64,000 nucleotides of DNA from Candidatus Nitrospira nitrosa (lineage in GTDB: Bacteria; Nitrospirota; Nitrospiria; Nitrospirales; Nitrospiraceae). The stretch covers positions 62,001 through 126,000 of the forward strand of contig NZ_CZQA01000008.1 in the NCBI RefSeq assembly GCF_001458735.1, in the 5' to 3' direction. The notes under the pieces are model-generated. The model was not told where the DNA came from. It saw only the letters and a program-made list of their open reading frames with translations, and searched no databases. The translations under genes and the position numbers were made by a program. Positions 45,986 through 55,879 of the stretch are shown here, in pieces (position 1 is the stretch's first letter; every line of letters begins with the position of its first letter).

Positions 45986-47379
45986 GCAAACGATCGTTTG
46001 GCCTCCCTCAGCTCCTCTTCGATGAGCACTCGAATGGCATTGAGTTGGTCGGAAGAGGTCGCTTCAAATCTCAGCACTAAGGCCGGTTGAGTATTGGACG
46101 CCCTGATGAGGCCCCATCCATCATCGAATATCGCACGGACCCCGTCGATCGTGATCAGATTTCTCAGTGCCAGTTTCTTCGGGCCAAGCCCCTGTTTGGT
46201 CTTCAGGTATTCCGTGAATTTGTTACGAACCCGCTCCACCACATCAAACTTGATCGTGTCTGGAAGATCCACTCGGATCTCAGGCGTGACGACCGACTGG
46301 GGCAGATCAGACACTAACGCTGAAAGCGGCTGCTGAGCTTTCGCCAAGATTTCCACAAGTCGACAGGACGCATACACGGCATCGTCATACCCAAAATACC
46401 GATCCGCAAAAAACATGTGCCCCGACATTTCACCAGCTAAGACGGCCGACTCCTCCTTCATCTTCGATTTGATCAACGAATGACCGGTCTTCCACATGAT
46501 GGCACGCCCACCCCGCTTGGCAATGTCGTCATACAGGCTCTGTGACGCTTTCACTTCGGAGATGATCGTGCTTCCTGGTTTGAGCGCAAGAATGTCCCTC
46601 GCATAGAGCACCAATAAGCGATCGCCCCACAACACATTCCCCTGCTCATCAACGGCGCCAATTCGGTCTGCATCCCCATCGTAGCCGATCCCCACATCCG
46701 CTCGATGATCCTTCACTGCTTGCATCAGATCGGACAGATTCTCAAGCACCGTGGGATCCGGATGATGGTTGGGAAAATGCCCGTCCAGATCGCAATAGAG
46801 TCCTGTGACCTTGCACCCCAGTAATTCAAGCGCTTGCTTGGCGACAAGAGATGCCGCGCCGTTCCCGCAATCGATCACGACGTGGAGTTTCTGTGCCTTA
46901 ACGTGCGGGAAACTTTTCTCAATGTACTTCAGATAATCCGGAATAATGGGGTGCTCAGAAAGATGCCCATTCCCCGTGCTGAACACACCCTGTTCCATGA
47001 CTCGCCGAAGCTCTTGAATCTCTTCTCCATGGATCGCCGTTTTCCCAAGACAGATCTTAAAGCCATTGTACTCCGCCGCATTGTGACTCCCGGTGATCAT
47101 GATGCCTCCGCCGACCGGAAGGGTAAATAACGAGAAATACACCAGCGGAGAAGAGCATATTCCGATATCAATGACATCCAGCCCTCCGGCTAACAGCCCG
47201 TGAAGCAACGCTTTCCGCAACGCGGGGGAACTGAGACGACCGTCACGGCCGACACTGATCGTCTTGACTCCTCGTTTGCCTGCATAGGTGGCGTACGCAA
47301 GCCCCACCCGCTCAGCTAACTCCTCTGTCAGTTCAGTGCCGACAATTCCCCGAAGGTCATATTCGCGAAAGAGTGCCAT
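45979..47379 (-). CDS. manB: Phosphomannomutase/phosphoglucomutase
   Basis: TAGGAGGCCC precedes the ATG. The 466-residue product has the active serine in MITGSHNAAEYNG, the metal loop GIGYDGDADRIGAVD and the sugar loop EMSGHMFFAD. AlgC-type enzymes act on both mannose and glucose phosphates. Its partner, mannose-1-phosphate guanylyltransferase, is 95 bp upstream on the same strand; together they make GDP-mannose. Confidence 0.95.
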   Translation of the reverse strand: MALFREYDLRGIVGTELTEELAERVGLAYATYAGKRGVKTISVGRDGRLSSPALRKALLHGLLAGGLDVIDIGICSSPLVYFSLFTLPVGGGIMITGSHNAAEYNGFKICLGKTAIHGEEIQELRRVMEQGVFSTGNGHLSEHPIIPDYLKYIEKSFPHVKAQKLHVVIDCGNGAASLVAKQALELLGCKVTGLYCDLDGHFPNHHPDPTVLENLSDLMQAVKDHRADVGIGYDGDADRIGAVDEQGNVLWGDRLLVLYARDILALKPGSTIISEVKASQSLYDDIAKRGGRAIMWKTGHSLIKSKMKEESAVLAGEMSGHMFFADRYFGYDDAVYASCRLVEILAKAQQPLSALVSDLPQSVVTPEIRVDLPDTIKFDVVERVRNKFTEYLKTKQGLGPKKLALRNLITIDGVRAIFDDGWGLIRASNTQPALVLRFEATSSDQLNAIRVLIEEELREAKRSFAC

Positions 47380-47474
47380 GGGCCTCCTAGGATAATGTTC
47401 AAGTCAGAAGGTCATCAAGTCCGAAGTTTTTGGATGTAGCGGTGACACCTTGAGGGCGATCCAACTTCCGAGTG

Positions 47475-48923
47475 TCAGTGATTTGTCCGGCCGTAATCAT
47501 CCTTGAAGCGGACGATATCATCCTCGCCAAGATACGGACCATTCTGTACCTCGATGATATGCACGGTCTCACGCCCTGGATTCTCCAGGCGATGCCGCGT
47601 CTTCACCGGAATCGCCGTACTCTGCCCGACCTGCAAGTCAAAAATTTCTTCCCCTCTGGTCACGCGTGCAGTTCCAGCGATCACCACCCAATGTTCACTG
47701 CGCTGATGATGCATTTGGAGTGAGAGCCGCCCACCCGGGTTAACGGTGACTCGCTTGACCTTGAACCCCGAACCTTCTTCCAGCACCGTATACGTTCCCC
47801 ATGGCCGCTGAACCGTCAGATGCTCGAGATGCTCGGGTGCTTTCTGCTGTTTCAGAATATCGACAATTTTCTTCACATCCTGCGCCCGCGACTTCGGACA
47901 GACCAACGTCGCATCCGGCGTATCCACCACGACCATATCTTGTAATCCGATCGTCGCAACAACCCGCCTGTCGGCATAGACAATCGAACGGCGACTTTCT
48001 AGGTCGACCACTCGCCCCGTCGTCACATTCCCGGCCTTATCTCTCGAGGCCACTTCATCCAAACTTCCCCAGCTCCCGACATCCGACCATTTGAACGCCA
48101 CCGGAATCACAGCCGCCTTTGGCGACCGTTCCATCACACCATTGTCGATGGAAACCGGTTTGATGGATCGATAGAGGTCTTCAATGTCTGACTTCGGCGC
48201 TTGATTCACCCGAAGTTTCTGAATTCGAACCATGGCTCTGGCAATGGCAGGCTGGTGACGACGAATCTCTTCCAAAATCGTCGCGGCCCTCCAGATAAAC
48301 ATCCCGCTGTTCCAATAATAGTTGCCGGCCTTAAGATACTGCACCGCCTTAGCAAGGTTAGGCTTTTCCACAAATTGGTGAACCGAGAAACCCCGCAACT
48401 TCCCGCGTTTCCCCAGCACAACCTTGTCATTGGGCTTGATATATCCATAACCGGTTTCCGGGCGAATCGGCTTAATCCCGAAGGTCACCAAGAAGCCCGC
48501 TGCTGCTAATTGACAGGCCAGTTGAACCGCCGCTTCGAAATCTCGCTGACCGGTGACCACGTGATCGGCAGGAACAACCAACATCATCGCGTCAGGATCG
48601 CGCCGCTGTGCTTCCAGCGCAGCCAAGGCAATAGCGGGGGCCGTATTCCGGCCTTCCGGTTCCAGCACAAACCCGTCGGCAAGATCCTCTTTCCAATCGG
48701 CCAATTGCACACGAATAAGATCGGCCTGTGCCGCGTTGGTCGAAATCAAGACGTTGGCTGCCGGAGCACAGCCAAGCACACGCCGCATGGTCTGTTGAAT
48801 CAACGTATATTCGCCGCCAATTCGCAGAAGTTGCTTAGGGAACAGGTGGCGACTCAATGGCCAAAATCTCGTTCCGCTCCCTCCGGCCATAATCACTGGG
48901 AATAGCGAGCTAGTCGTCTCCAT
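47475..48923 (-). CDS. manC: Mannose-1-P guanylyltransferase/mannose-6-P isomerase
   Basis: GAGGAGAACGT precedes the ATG. The 482-residue bifunctional protein has the guanylyltransferase loop MAGGSGTRFWPLSRHLFPKQ (11-30), the FVEKPNLAKA stretch, and a C-terminal cupin isomerase domain (about 350-475; RPWGTYTVLEEG, GRLSLQMHHQRSEHW). It supplies GDP-mannose for surface sugars. It lies 9 bp downstream of the KdsC-like gene. Confidence 0.96.
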   Translation of the reverse strand: METTSSLFPVIMAGGSGTRFWPLSRHLFPKQLLRIGGEYTLIQQTMRRVLGCAPAANVLISTNAAQADLIRVQLADWKEDLADGFVLEPEGRNTAPAIALAALEAQRRDPDAMMLVVPADHVVTGQRDFEAAVQLACQLAAAGFLVTFGIKPIRPETGYGYIKPNDKVVLGKRGKLRGFSVHQFVEKPNLAKAVQYLKAGNYYWNSGMFIWRAATILEEIRRHQPAIARAMVRIQKLRVNQAPKSDIEDLYRSIKPVSIDNGVMERSPKAAVIPVAFKWSDVGSWGSLDEVASRDKAGNVTTGRVVDLESRRSIVYADRRVVATIGLQDMVVVDTPDATLVCPKSRAQDVKKIVDILKQQKAPEHLEHLTVQRPWGTYTVLEEGSGFKVKRVTVNPGGRLSLQMHHQRSEHWVVIAGTARVTRGEEIFDLQVGQSTAIPVKTRHRLENPGRETVHIIEVQNGPYLGEDDIVRFKDDYGRTNH

Positions 48924-48932
48924 ACGTTCTCC

Positions 48933-49487
48933 TCAGCGTCGACGGTTACTGGGTTTCAGCTTGTCACGAGACAGTAGAATCATCTCCACAAGCTCTCGTA
49001 CCGCCCCTTCGCCACCCTTCTGCCGGCAGATGTAATCGACGACCTTCAACACCTGGGGAAGGCCGTCTGCAGGAGCTGCTGAAAATCCAACCGCTTTCAA
49101 GGCTTCGATATCATTGACGTCGTCACCAATGTACGCCACTTGTTGAAGCGAGAGACTGTGTCGTGCAGCCATCTCTCGGATCACCGAGAGCTTATCCAGC
49201 ACGCCCTGATGGAGCTCAGGGATGGCAAGCTTTTCCGCCCGCCTGGCCACCAATCGCGTTCGCTCTTGAGTCACAATGGCCGTAATGAGCCCTGCCTTCT
49301 GCAAGAGTTTGATTCCCATCCCATCGCGGGTGTTAAATTTTTTCCATTCGTCGCCCGACTCGGAATAGTACATACCAGCATCGGTGAGAACTCCGTCCAC
49401 ATCGGTAGCAAAAAGACGAATCCCTTTGAGGACGTCGGGAGACGGCCGCCGCCTTGAAGACTTGCCTGTTGTGGGTTTACTCGCCAA
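48933..49487 (-). CDS. kdsC: KdsC-like HAD phosphatase
   Basis: The 184-residue HAD protein has LFATDVDGVLTDAGMYY (nucleophile D and acid D), NTRDGMGIKLL and AYIGDDVNDIEALK. It matches the small KDO-8-phosphate phosphatase; a CMP-nonulosonate partner role is also possible. The open frame begins at a TTG at 49487, with no ATG before the motif, so the start is uncertain. It leads the kdsC-manC-manB run. Confidence 0.88.
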   Translation of the reverse strand: MASKPTTGKSSRRRPSPDVLKGIRLFATDVDGVLTDAGMYYSESGDEWKKFNTRDGMGIKLLQKAGLITAIVTQERTRLVARRAEKLAIPELHQGVLDKLSVIREMAARHSLSLQQVAYIGDDVNDIEALKAVGFSAAPADGLPQVLKVVDYICRQKGGEGAVRELVEMILLSRDKLKPSNRRR

Positions 49488-49654
49488 ATCGAAGAGGCCT
49501 GCTTAGGTGGACTTCTATTGAACCTATCATACCCGACGGGCAGAACATTGCAAAACAAAAACACTGCCCACCGATCCTGCGTAACATAAGGCTCGTTCAG
49601 AGACTTCGGCCTCATACGTGCGAACAACTCCGACCAGGACCTCAGCTGGAACAA

Positions 49655-50533
49655 TCACGTCGGCACATCTCCCCGTGAAAGCTGAAAAGGCCTTGGTGAA
49701 AAAGCTAGGTCTCGTGCGGCATCGCCATGATCAAATACCAAGTCACGGTTCATGCGTTCGGCCATTTCCGCCGTCCAATTGCGGTATCGCGGCAGCCGAC
49801 GAAGTACCGTCACCGCCAGACGGAAGAGCCATCGGGGAATTGTTACGGCCTGCGGGCGTTTACCAATAGCGGCAAAGATTCGACAGACCATCTCCCGGTA
49901 GGACAAAGTTTCGCCGCCTGAGAGATTATATGCCCGATTCCCAGCCACAGGCACCGTGAGGGCTGACACGCAGGCCATTGCAACATCCTCCACATGCACC
50001 GGCTGACGCAAGCCATCAGCCTGTCCCAACAACGGGAAAAATCCCCATCGATGTGCAAAACAGGCAATCTCCGTCACATTCTTGTCCCGCCCAAACCCAT
50101 AGATCAACGTCGGGCGTAAAATCACCCACTCAACTCCGTGAGCCTCTGCCCACGTACGCAGCGCCTGCTCACCGGCCTGCAGTCCTCGCACCAGCGCCTG
50201 TTCGTCCTCATCTGGCGAAGCCTTCTTTGCGAGAAGGCTCGTCGATGACAGGGCCACCACTCGACGAGCACCGCTCGACCCTATGAGCGGAAAATACTCC
50301 GGCAGCACCCAAATCGGAGCGACACATACCCATTCCGTGATGGATGGAACTTCACGAGAGGCAACCACAGAAGGCGAGAGCTGCAACCACGTCACCGTTG
50401 ACTCAGCGTTGCCAGCATGTGCAGACCTGGAGAAGGCAACGATCTGGCGGCCACTTTCCCTCAGCTGCCGAATCGCGCATTCACCGACAAAACTCTGTGC
50501 CCCGAGCACACCGATCTTGGACGATTCATCCAC
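49655..50533 (-). CDS. NAD-dependent epimerase/dehydratase-like protein
   Basis: I prefer the GTG at 50533, after TTGGGATTCAAC; it overlaps the stop of the upstream glycosyltransferase by 8 bases. An ATG at 50593 gives a longer overlap. The 292-residue product has a Rossmann start (IGVLGAQSFVGECAIRQL), VVALSSTSLLAKK, and LRPTLIYGFGRDKNVTE with the family tyrosine. It is an extended-SDR sugar-nucleotide enzyme of unknown substrate. It ends the glycan cluster before the kdsC operon. Confidence 0.85.
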   Translation of the reverse strand: MDESSKIGVLGAQSFVGECAIRQLRESGRQIVAFSRSAHAGNAESTVTWLQLSPSVVASREVPSITEWVCVAPIWVLPEYFPLIGSSGARRVVALSSTSLLAKKASPDEDEQALVRGLQAGEQALRTWAEAHGVEWVILRPTLIYGFGRDKNVTEIACFAHRWGFFPLLGQADGLRQPVHVEDVAMACVSALTVPVAGNRAYNLSGGETLSYREMVCRIFAAIGKRPQAVTIPRWLFRLAVTVLRRLPRYRNWTAEMAERMNRDLVFDHGDAARDLAFSPRPFQLSRGDVPT

Positions 50534-51425
50534 GTTGAATCCCAAGATACCGCAAGGTGGACAATGCGAAGTGATATGAGGCGATGATACCAAAGCGCAG
50601 CCAGATGCCTAACGCCACCAGCCACATCAATGGGCCTGGGTACTGATGTTGAAAAAACTTGCGATAAAACCGCATCATCCCACGATGCTTATGCCATTCG
50701 ACAAATATAGGTCGAGAACGGCTGCACACCCCTTGATCATGCACGACTCTCGCATCGGGCACGAACATGATTTTCCACCCCTTGCGCCGTAACTCCATGC
50801 ACAAGTCAAGATCTTCACAGTGCAGGAAATAGCCTTCATCCCAGGATCCGACATCTCGCATCGCCTCACGACGAACCAACATACAGGCACCGGATATTGC
50901 CTCGACCTCAATAGGCTGAATCGGCAACGGTTGCTTATGCAGGTGAAAATCAAGAAACAAGCGTGGCCATCGAGCTGCCAAACGAGACAACCCAAATGCT
51001 CGCACAAGAGATCGCCAAGGCGTGGGAATAGCCCGCCGCCCCCCCACTTGTTCCGATCCATCGGGATTCATTAGTAAAGCACCCACCATTCCCACATCTG
51101 GATTATCGTCTAGCACCCGCATCAGATGCTTCACTGAGTCCGGTGTCAGCATACAATCGGGGTTAAGAAAGAACAGGCGACTGCTAATGGAATGTTCAGC
51201 CCCGATATTGCAAGCCGCTGCAAATCCAAGATTTTCTCGATTACGAATAATCTTTAACCTTTGATCACCAGGAAACGCTGTTGCAAGCTTTGCTAAACTA
51301 TCGTCGCTTGAAGCATTATCGACCACAACCACTTCATCCACCTGACTCAAGGCAGATGAGGCGCAGGCCCCAAGAAAGTCACCCGCATTATAATTTACGG
51401 TTATCAATGATACGGTATTGGACAT
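50526..51425 (-). CDS. Glycosyltransferase family 2 (WbbL/rhamnosyltransferase-like)
   Basis: I start at the ATG at 51425 (MSNTVSLITVNYN); the ORF could open at 51500. The roughly 299-residue product has the GT2 core: VDNASSDDS, LGFAAACNIGAEHS, LFFLNPDCML (DXD-like) and GACMLVRREAM with LHCEDLDLCMELRRKGW. The C-terminal hydrophobic stretch (PGPLMWLVALGIWLRFGI) attaches it to the membrane. It resembles dTDP-rhamnosyltransferases, though the donor is not proven. It overlaps the epimerase gene. Confidence 0.88.
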   Translation of the reverse strand: MSNTVSLITVNYNAGDFLGACASSALSQVDEVVVVDNASSDDSLAKLATAFPGDQRLKIIRNRENLGFAAACNIGAEHSISSRLFFLNPDCMLTPDSVKHLMRVLDDNPDVGMVGALLMNPDGSEQVGGRRAIPTPWRSLVRAFGLSRLAARWPRLFLDFHLHKQPLPIQPIEVEAISGACMLVRREAMRDVGSWDEGYFLHCEDLDLCMELRRKGWKIMFVPDARVVHDQGVCSRSRPIFVEWHKHRGMMRFYRKFFQHQYPGPLMWLVALGIWLRFGIIASYHFALSTLRYLGIQRG

Positions 51426-51674
51426 TGATCGTGTCTTAAGATTGCTTGCTCCGCATGGTGATGCGGGGAATGACCCGCCAGAACTCAGCCTGGTCAGCAT
51501 CTTGGTTTCTCAGCAAACCCCGCTAGACCTTTGATTAAGACCTAGAACACGCTAGGCCTACGCACGTAACCAGCAGGCTGGCGTGTAAAGACTATACAGG
51601 GGAACTAGGGGGAGAACTACTTTTCACTTCAGGGTATGACGATGATTCCACTTGTGCTCTTCAGCTTGGTTTGT

Positions 51675-53018
51675 TTACTCAGCGACCAACTGCGTTGCAG
51701 TTAGCCTTTGCACCTTAGCCACATACTCCAAATTAACAAACCCATAACATCCAGGCGTGTCGGTAAATTTCAGTTTAGCAAGAGCGCGCCGCACATCCAG
51801 GAAGGTCTTCTCCCCAGCCTGTACATGGTGGCAACCGATGTTGAGGAAATACTCTCCGCCAACGACGTGTGAGCGCCAATGCAGCCGCACGAGCACGCAT
51901 TCGCCGGCCGCTGCGGTCAGGTAAGGGCCTTCTGCCATTTCCGAGTTGGTTCCCGCAATGTAGGTTCCGTCCACCGATACCAGCGCGAAACCAAAGGAGA
52001 CTCGCTCTAGGCTCTCTCGAAAATGCAGTTTTACCAGCAACTCGACCTCCGCATGCTTGGGGATCTCAGGCGGATCGATCATGTCGCCGACCACAATCTC
52101 AAAATCAACCAGCCCGACCGCTCCGCTGCCCATTCTCGTTTCATGCGGGTTGTACGCAGCCCTACTCGCCGTGTAATCCGTCGGGTCCGATGTCAGAATG
52201 TGCCGCTGTCCGACTACGACACGGCTCTTCACTTCAGCCGGTTGCTCAAGCGAATCGACCGTTTCCTGGCGAGGCACCTGATTACCGAACAGCAGTGCAT
52301 GATAGTGCGTGACAGCCTCGGAGATGGGACCGACATGCACCACCCTCCCTGCATCAATGACCACTCCGCGGTGGCAGATTCGGAGCAGCGTATCAGTTGC
52401 ATGTGAAACGACCAGAATGGTCTTTCCCTGCTCCATATATGCCCGGATCTTTTGATAGCACCGATGCTGAAATCGCGAGTCGCCGACACTCAGCGCTTCA
52501 TCAACAATCAGTATTTCAGGATCGACGTGAATCGCTGCAGCAAAGGCGACACGAACATACATGCCAGACGAGTATGTTTTAACCGGCTGATCAAAGAACT
52601 CCCCGATATCCGCAAACGCCTCGATCTCCTGCATACGCCGAAGCATCTCGCCACGCGCAATCCCCATGATGGCACCGTTGAGAACCACGTTCTCTCGCCC
52701 GGTAAATTCTGGATTGAAGCCGGCCCCCAACTCAAGAAGAGCAGAAATGCGTCCATTCACGACAACCTCACCATGAGTTGGTTGCATCACCGAGCAAATG
52801 ATCTGCAATAAGGTCGATTTTCCCGATCCGTTGCGCCCAAGGATGCCGACGATCTCCCCGCGACAAATATCGAAACTCACGCCCTGCAGGGCCAAGAACT
52901 CTCGATGATACTGCTTCCGAAATGGGTGTAGTGCTTCGATGAGCCGCTCTTTGGGGGAGGAGAATAGCCGAAATTTCTTCGTGACACCCCGAACGGAAAT
53001 AGCAATTTTGCTCTTCAC
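51675..53018 (-). CDS. wzt: Polysaccharide ABC exporter ATPase (Wzt type)
   Basis: The 447-residue product starts at a GTG, 10 bp after the permease stop. The ATPase has Walker A GILGRNGSGKST, signature YSSGMYVRVAFA and Walker B ILIVDEALSVGD. Residues about 290-440 form a C-terminal Wzt_C-like carbohydrate-binding domain, which in E. coli O8/O9 reads the capped end of the glycan. It powers export of an undecaprenyl-linked glycan. It is the last gene of the wzm-wzt-sulfotransferase operon. Confidence 0.94.
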   Translation of the reverse strand: MKSKIAISVRGVTKKFRLFSSPKERLIEALHPFRKQYHREFLALQGVSFDICRGEIVGILGRNGSGKSTLLQIICSVMQPTHGEVVVNGRISALLELGAGFNPEFTGRENVVLNGAIMGIARGEMLRRMQEIEAFADIGEFFDQPVKTYSSGMYVRVAFAAAIHVDPEILIVDEALSVGDSRFQHRCYQKIRAYMEQGKTILVVSHATDTLLRICHRGVVIDAGRVVHVGPISEAVTHYHALLFGNQVPRQETVDSLEQPAEVKSRVVVGQRHILTSDPTDYTASRAAYNPHETRMGSGAVGLVDFEIVVGDMIDPPEIPKHAEVELLVKLHFRESLERVSFGFALVSVDGTYIAGTNSEMAEGPYLTAAAGECVLVRLHWRSHVVGGEYFLNIGCHHVQAGEKTFLDVRRALAKLKFTDTPGCYGFVNLEYVAKVQRLTATQLVAE

Positions 53019-53028
53019 AAATAGCAGC

Positions 53029-53841
53029 TCACATCACGTCCGGGAATTCAGGCTTCAGGCGGCGGAATGTATAGCTGCCTATCATAACGACCACTGAGCC
53101 AACCAACCAAAAGTAGATGGTTTCCCCAATGCCAGGCCATGTAGTGGTGTCAAAACTCAACAGCCCTCGATACCCCTCAACGATGTAGTAAAGCGGGTTG
53201 AATGCCAATAGCTTTCGATACTGTTCCGGCATAATCTCAGGCGACCAGACAATCGGTGTGATCCAGAACCACATGTTAAGAATGATGGCCAGCCCGTGAC
53301 CAATATCGCGATAAAATACCTGAAGCGCAGCGAGCAACCATCCCAGACCCAACAGCAAAACACAACTGCAGAAAAAGAAATACAGAACCGCTAGCTGCTC
53401 GACGCGAAATGAAATCCCGTAGAAGATAAGCAGACCTGCCAAGATGAACAGGAAAATGGCATGAGGCACCACCCCCGAGACAAGGTACACAAACGGCAGT
53501 ATTTCCGTTGGGAACACTGTTTTTTTGACGAGATGTGAATTACTGGTGATCGACTTCGTGATCGCCTGCAGCGTTTCGTTGAAGAAGAACCATGGAACTA
53601 ATCCGCAGACAAACCAGAGTATAAACGGAGCGTTCTCCGGACCTTGCGCCCGGAAACCGATCGCAAAGACAAAATAAAAAATAACGACGATCGCGACTGG
53701 GTGGACAAATGCCCATAATATGCCCCCCATAGTTCCAGCATAGCGAGTCTCTAGATCTCGCAGGGCCAACGCCCAGATCATTGAGAGGTGACGGCTAACA
53801 ACATTGCAGGACAGATGGGAAGATAAAGACCTGAAACTCAT
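53029..53841 (-). CDS. wzm: Polysaccharide ABC exporter permease (Wzm type)
   Basis: The 270-residue ABC-2 permease has six membrane segments (first near 63-83; FFNETLQAITKSITSNSHLV and PTEILPFVYLVSG are typical). Its ATG overlaps the stop of the sulfotransferase gene (ATGA), so the two are translated together. With Wzt it forms the exporter for a glycan made in the cytoplasm. Confidence 0.94.
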   Translation of the reverse strand: MSFRSLSSHLSCNVVSRHLSMIWALALRDLETRYAGTMGGILWAFVHPVAIVVIFYFVFAIGFRAQGPENAPFILWFVCGLVPWFFFNETLQAITKSITSNSHLVKKTVFPTEILPFVYLVSGVVPHAIFLFILAGLLIFYGISFRVEQLAVLYFFFCSCVLLLGLGWLLAALQVFYRDIGHGLAIILNMWFWITPIVWSPEIMPEQYRKLLAFNPLYYIVEGYRGLLSFDTTTWPGIGETIYFWLVGSVVVMIGSYTFRRLKPEFPDVM

Positions 53842-55004
53842 TTGCCGTTCGCATTGCTCGGCACTGCCCTAGGATGGACGCTTTCTACAAGCGCTGTGGT
53901 GACACCGCTAAAACCTAATTCTTCGCAAAGGGCATCTAACCTAGGTGCAAATATCACCTTGATCTGATTAATCATGTGATAGTGCCACGACTTCAGCACA
54001 TTGACGTGATCCCCTGGGCTCCCTTTGCGAAAATGCTTTCCTGTTCCCACCGCCGATATCCTCGCCTCACGCATTGAATTCAGACTTGAACTGTCAACAA
54101 GGCCACCAAGTAACTCATCAGTAAGCTCTACATTCAGAAAAGCAGCCAGCCGTTGGATTTCGCGGTGCTTGTTTTGAACGAGACTGTCATAAACCATAAT
54201 ATGACAAGGGTATTCTTTGGAAAATTGAAGAATCTCCTGAGTCTGGCGCAGATAGTACCCGAACCCGTGCCAATTGAAATGTTCCGATGTTGCCCCGGAC
54301 AGCAAGAGGGCGATCCCCTCATCTTGGCCCATTTGCGAAAAGTAACCTGCCGTATGTGTAGCATAACCGATTTCGGCATCCACATCATGAGCAAAATGAA
54401 AATACTGGGATACTGCCAAGTCATAGATATTTCGAATCAGGAAAATGGGCCGAGCATGGGCCTCAATCAATCGCGTCTTGACAGTGTGGCTTGGCACATT
54501 GTGCCAGATAAAGAATTTTCCGCACTCGAAAACAATCGGGCCTGCGCTTTCGTAATCAGAACCAGCCGACATAGTCGGAGCGTTTATTTCAAGACCCGTG
54601 AGTTTTGCGACGATATGCTCCAACAATTTCGTCCCGGACTTGAATACCGTAGCGACAAATACGGGTCGTACATCCTGCCATCCGGGAAAGAGCGTCGGCA
54701 ACGCGACGTTTAACGGAACGTCACGACACTCCAGTATATCCCGGCCATTTTTAGCAGGGCTTATTGGGACAAGTCGTTCTAAAGTCTGCGCCATTTTCAG
54801 CTCAATCATGTGACGCTGCGAGGCCAGCGCAGATGCCGTGGCCTGGGCCATTTCCGCCATGCTCTGCTCGACAACGGAACGCTGTGCCTCGAGCTCAAAT
54901 GTCATAGTCTTGGTCGCAGCCTTGATATGCCTCGTTAATCTCCATACCAGTGCCATGAGGGCAAGAACCCCCGCTAGGAAGAGTAGCTCAATCGTTCCGC
55001 TCAC
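53838..55004 (-). CDS. Membrane-anchored sulfotransferase
   Basis: The 388-residue product starts at a GTG (overlap GTGA). It has a membrane anchor (about 4-22), a coiled coil (about 30-78), then a PAPS-dependent sulfotransferase domain. Motifs are the 5'-phosphosulfate loop VATVFKSGTKLLEH (K122), the 3'-phosphate site FLIRNIYDLAVSQY (R191, S199), and RKGSPGD (326-332), matching RKGxxGD of cytosolic sulfotransferases. It should put sulfate on a glycan or other small acceptor. Next genes: wzm (overlap) and a second sulfotransferase-like gene (overlap). Confidence 0.9.
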   Translation of the reverse strand: MSGTIELLFLAGVLALMALVWRLTRHIKAATKTMTFELEAQRSVVEQSMAEMAQATASALASQRHMIELKMAQTLERLVPISPAKNGRDILECRDVPLNVALPTLFPGWQDVRPVFVATVFKSGTKLLEHIVAKLTGLEINAPTMSAGSDYESAGPIVFECGKFFIWHNVPSHTVKTRLIEAHARPIFLIRNIYDLAVSQYFHFAHDVDAEIGYATHTAGYFSQMGQDEGIALLLSGATSEHFNWHGFGYYLRQTQEILQFSKEYPCHIMVYDSLVQNKHREIQRLAAFLNVELTDELLGGLVDSSSLNSMREARISAVGTGKHFRKGSPGDHVNVLKSWHYHMINQIKVIFAPRLDALCEELGFSGVTTALVESVHPRAVPSNANGK

Positions 55005-55846
55005 AATTTGTACCCTAACTGCCGGAAGCTATCTTGGGCCTCCTGACTTACCAATTTTTCAAAAGCCTCAACTTTCCAGTCTGGCCATTCAGCCCTTAGG
55101 ACTTGAGGCAACACGCGAAGCTTCATCTCCCCTCGAAACGGCGTCCAGACCCAATCATAGATCAAGTCCAGCAAGCGTTCATCGTATTTGATACGCCCGT
55201 GGGTGATGTAGTCGATGATCTTGCAAAATACTCCGCGATCCGTCACCACCTGTTCGATGGGAATCTGCTGGATTGGCATTTTCGAGTCACTCGCAACGTC
55301 ATTCATCTTCCACATACCCTGATATGTGGTCCAGATTTCGATATCCTCTTTCTCGTAACGTCTGAGTTTAAGCCGCTTGAAAAGTTCGTGATCGCAGCCG
55401 TGAATCCATTCATGATCGAGCGGCCCCCCCTCCCCTCCCAACATTCGCATATTTGTAGTGCGCCAGCGCACGTGGAAAAATAACCACGCATATGGATGGC
55501 GGGTAAGCTGTACAACCCGTACGATATCCGGCCAGGCATCCAGCAATGCATGCATCATAGTCGGCCGGTAGGAATAGCAGTCTCCGATAGCAGTGTACGT
55601 CATACCTACATCAGCCATAAAACGCGTAAACTTAATGAGGTCTGGACGCTGCGCTCGTGATCGCTCTTCCGGAAAGTATTTTGGACGAGAGCCTTCATTG
55701 GCCAAATATGCCATGATTTCAGGGTTAGCATTGAGTGCCTTAACAAACCAGGCAAACCAGTGATCCGCACCATAGCCCCAGGATGTCACGTAAAAGACAT
55801 GACTAAGAGCATCCTGAACCGCATCTTGAGTAATGGGCTTTAGCAT
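55001..55846 (-). CDS. Second sulfotransferase-like protein
   Basis: I start at the ATG at 55846, after GGAGCGACAGG; the ORF is open to 55873. The 281-residue product has VFYVTSWGYGADHWFAWFV, where the 5'-phosphosulfate loop would lie (the usual KSGT is changed to SWGYG), and VVQLTRHPYAWLFFHVRW like the 3'-phosphate site (R and the arginine/histidine-proline turn). It is probably a sulfotransferase-fold protein of altered or unusual acceptor range. It overlaps the first sulfotransferase gene by GTGA. Confidence 0.75.
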   Translation of the reverse strand: MLKPITQDAVQDALSHVFYVTSWGYGADHWFAWFVKALNANPEIMAYLANEGSRPKYFPEERSRAQRPDLIKFTRFMADVGMTYTAIGDCYSYRPTMMHALLDAWPDIVRVVQLTRHPYAWLFFHVRWRTTNMRMLGGEGGPLDHEWIHGCDHELFKRLKLRRYEKEDIEIWTTYQGMWKMNDVASDSKMPIQQIPIEQVVTDRGVFCKIIDYITHGRIKYDERLLDLIYDWVWTPFRGEMKLRVLPQVLRAEWPDWKVEAFEKLVSQEAQDSFRQLGYKL

Positions 55847-55879
55847 CCTGTCGCTCCAGTATTTGCATAACATGAATGT

